Source: Paraflavitalea sp. CAU 1676 (GTDB lineage Bacteria > Bacteroidota > Bacteroidia > Chitinophagales > Chitinophagaceae). Taken from it: a stretch of DNA of 64,000 bases. The notes beneath the pieces were generated by a model that was given only the letters and a program-made list of their open reading frames with translations, was not told the DNA's origin and made no database searches. The stretch's first letter is position 1; each line of letters starts with the position of its first letter. Below are positions 62,258 to 64,000 of this stretch, one piece after another. Both the position numbers and the translations under genes were made by a program. The stretch covers positions 39,263 to 103,262 of the forward strand of contig NZ_JARHUJ010000015.1 of NCBI RefSeq assembly GCF_029223285.1, given 5' to 3'.

Positions 62258-63010
62258 ATGAACCGGTATTTTCTCGAGGTAAGTTACAAAGGCACACACT
62301 ACGCAGGATTCCAGATACAGGACAATGCCCTCACCATACAGCAGGAAGTGGAAAAAGTGCTGGCCACCTATTGCCGTCAACACATCGTACTTACCGGTTC
62401 ATCACGCACCGATACCGGGGTGCATGCCCTCCAGAACTACTTTCATTTTGATATAGATAAAGAACTGCCACAGAAAGTCGTCTACAACCTAAACGCGATG
62501 TTGCCGGCAGACATAGCCATCAACGCATTGACAGCAGTAGAGCCTCAGGCCCACAGCCGGTTCGATGCCATCGCCCGTGAATATGAATACTTTATCTACC
62601 AGCACAAAGCACCCTTCCTGGCCGATAGGGCCTATTATTTCCCCTACACACTCAACCTGCCAGCCATGCAGGAAGCAGCACAAATGATCCTGACCTATAT
62701 CGACTTTACCAGCTTCTCCAAACGTAATTCTCAGGTGCGCACCAAGAACTGCACTATCCAATACAGCGAATGGGTCGAGCGGGAGGGAGGCCTTACTGTA
62801 TACCGTGTTAAAGGAAACAGGTTTTTGAGGGGAATGGTCCGCGGGTTGGTGGGCACCATGCTCCAGGTAGGTCGTGGCAAACTCTCTCTCGAAGGCTTTC
62901 GTGCCGTGATTGAGGCCAAAGACTGTACCGAGGCCGATTTCTCTGTGCCCGGTCATGGACTCTTCTTGTGCAAGGTGCAATATCCCGATGGGTATTTTAC
63001 AAAAAAGTAA
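62258..63010 (+). CDS. truA: tRNA pseudouridine(38-40) synthase TruA
   Basis: A 250-residue enzyme that makes pseudouridine at tRNA positions 38-40. The catalytic Asp is D52 in GSSRTDTGVHALQ. Other family blocks are YFLEVSYKGTHYAGFQIQ, LPADIAINAL, HSRFDAIAREYEYFI, DFTSFSKRNSQV and GNRFLRGMVRGLVGTMLQVGRG. The start at ATG 62258 matches the usual TruA N-terminus; ATG 62240 in frame adds six residues and cannot be ruled out. No terminator is visible before the long gap that follows. Confidence 0.96.
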   Translation: MNRYFLEVSYKGTHYAGFQIQDNALTIQQEVEKVLATYCRQHIVLTGSSRTDTGVHALQNYFHFDIDKELPQKVVYNLNAMLPADIAINALTAVEPQAHSRFDAIAREYEYFIYQHKAPFLADRAYYFPYTLNLPAMQEAAQMILTYIDFTSFSKRNSQVRTKNCTIQYSEWVEREGGLTVYRVKGNRFLRGMVRGLVGTMLQVGRGKLSLEGFRAVIEAKDCTEADFSVPGHGLFLCKVQYPDGYFTKK

Positions 63011-63470
63011 TACTGTTAAGCACTTAAAGAACAGCACATTCGTTATTATTGTGTGTGCCCCTCCTGGCGGTTGCGGCACCCAAAATCCAGGTTCCTTTTT
63101 TATCCATCCCAATCCGTACCACAGTAATCCTATTCCACACGCCACCCATCGAGGGGCACGGAACAACCTATTGTCATACCTGCAGGTTCCTCAACCATCA
63201 TCAGGTAGGTTTGCAATCTTTTTGAACTAAGTCGGCTTTTTATACCTCATCTGGTACGCCCATTTCAACTATACCCGGCACGCATACATCACTTATAACG
63301 GGTACCCGCCCCACCATTGCATTACTTTTACCCCTTCGCAGCATACCCGGAAAAGCGCATTTTCAGCCAAATTTGACCTCATTGTCAATGCAATGAGAAA
63401 AAAAGTTCCGCCACCAAATGGGCCATGGGAGCGGATTTCAAAACAACACAAGAAACTTCGTTCAAAAAGA
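63011..63470. other. 460-nt gap between truA and the rRNA promoters
   Basis: No gene or clear terminator is seen. Short open frames on both strands have no protein-like features. The right end grades into the rRNA promoter region. Confidence 0.45.
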
Positions 63471-63471
63471 T

Positions 63472-63503
63472 TTGGAATGAGCTCTACATCTCCCCTATCT
63501 TTG
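63472..63503 (+). promoter_or_regulatory. rRNA operon promoter P1
   Basis: TTG at 63472-63474, a 21-nt spacer, -7 TATCTTTG at 63496-63503 (exact TAnnTTTG). It is followed by GCGGCCCGCTTTGG, similar to the sequence after P2. Confidence 0.8.
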
Positions 63504-63638
63504 CGGCCCGCTTTGGAAAAATAGAGGTACGGAAAAAGCAGTAAAATGCGAGTGTAACACCAGGCGAAATGTATCACTTAGTTCTTTGATTACTAAAGAG
63601 TTGCAAGATAGAAAGGAAAGAAAAAAGTGAGAAAAAAT

Positions 63639-63669
63639 TTGGTGGTAAAAATGAAGCCTCTTATCTTTG
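63639..63669 (+). promoter_or_regulatory. rRNA operon promoter P2
   Basis: TTG at 63639-63641 inside TTTGG, a 20-nt spacer, -7 TATCTTTG at 63662-63669. The start region GCAGCCCGCT resembles P1. Confidence 0.85.
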
Positions 63670-63791
63670 CAGCCCGCTCCTAAAAATAGCGAAACAGTTC
63701 TTCGAAAGACGCAAGTCGATAAGCAAGTTGAAAGGGTTGATGAGAGATTGAAAATGAAGAGAAAAACTTGCAAGAAAAGCATCGAAAAAGT

Positions 63792-63820
63792 TTGTTGGTA
63801 ATAAAAATCACTTACCTTTG
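63792..63820 (+). promoter_or_regulatory. rRNA operon promoter P3
   Basis: TTG at 63792-63794, an 18-nt spacer (or TTG at 63795-63797, 15 nt), -7 TACCTTTG at 63813-63820. It is the most downstream of three tandem promoters. Confidence 0.8.
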
Positions 63821-64000
63821 CAACCCCAACGAAACGGGGTCAGCGAAGAAGGGCTGAGAGGCCTTAAAGTAACTGATAAAGATCTTTGAAAGTTTGGAAA
63901 GCAATAGCACATAAGTAAACTTATGGTAGATTCTGAAGCGTTAATATAATTAAGAACACAACGTTAATTTTCCAAGAGAAGATTAGCTAGTGGTCAAAAC
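63821..64000 (+). other. leader of a ribosomal RNA operon (16S gene beyond the right edge)
   Basis: After P3 come a CCCC / GGGG hairpin (63824-63840) and the box GATCTTTGAAAGTTTGG (63881-63897), a sequence type found ahead of 16S rRNA in Bacteroidetes. The window ends before any mature 16S sequence (no GAGTTTGATC seen). Assignment is from family knowledge and the promoter array. Confidence 0.7.

Overview
The window reads as chromosomal DNA of a Bacteroidetes bacterium, most likely family Chitinophagaceae. The grounds are a SusC/SusD pair behind an ECF sigma factor and FecR anti-sigma factor, a very large secreted protein with a type IX secretion (T9SS) sorting domain, DUF4136 and DUF4476-like proteins, many one-gene AraC regulators, and promoters of the Bacteroidetes form (TTG, about 20 nt, TAnnTTTG) seen best at the tRNA and rRNA genes. 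No plasmid, prophage, transposase or CRISPR array is visible. Most of the window is ordinary, well-spaced chromosome.

Layout: 0-6.4 kb holds a beta-CASP metallo-beta-lactamase RNase, a divergent phosphorelay (Hpt plus LytTR regulator against a hybrid histidine kinase) and a DUF4136 lipoprotein. 6.4-11.5 kb holds three exported hydrolases: a sialate O-acetylesterase, an S10 serine carboxypeptidase and a NamZ-like muramidase. 11.7-14.5 kb holds a Dyp-type peroxidase and an AraC regulator. 14.6-21.6 kb (minus strand) holds a 1948-residue repeat-rich T9SS protein and, upstream of it, a secreted beta-helix protein. 21.8-27.8 kb holds a TPR histidine kinase with its LuxR-type regulator, an ABC exporter and a Tat-exported Gfo/Idh/MocA oxidoreductase. 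28.4-35.5 kb is a sigma/FecR/SusC/SusD nutrient-uptake locus. 35.8-45.4 kb holds small metabolic enzymes interleaved with three AraC regulators, including a PhyH dioxygenase / GH5-like hydrolase / TIM-barrel isomerase run. 45.4-47.4 kb is a tRNA-Glu locus with repeats and an A/T-rich serine hydrolase gene. 47.6-50 kb encodes GAPDH and PGK. 50.2-53.5 kb holds a second TPR histidine kinase and a sorbosone-dehydrogenase-like lipoprotein. 53.7-56.8 kb is a compact LemA/TPM-domain operon. 56.9-63.0 kb holds a hypothetical protein, an M1 aminopeptidase, a DUF4476-like exported protein and TruA. The last 0.5 kb is a ribosomal RNA promoter and leader region with three tandem promoters; the 16S gene itself lies beyond the right edge.

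How the genes work together: the HK-REC / Hpt / REC-LytTR set can form a four-step phosphorelay. Sigma and FecR would sense and control SusCD uptake. AraC genes sit next to small catabolic runs they probably control. LemA with three TPM proteins and a Ser/Asp-rich membrane peptide forms one transcription unit at the cell envelope.

The least explained items are the 1948-residue protein with five N-terminal acidic-loop repeats, the LemA/TPM operon with its low-complexity tails, a possible antisense RNA in front of susC, direct repeats bracketing an A/T-rich gene beside two near-identical tRNA-Glu units, an 11-bp tandem repeat, and the triplicated rRNA promoters. All functional assignments come from motif reading; no database search was run.
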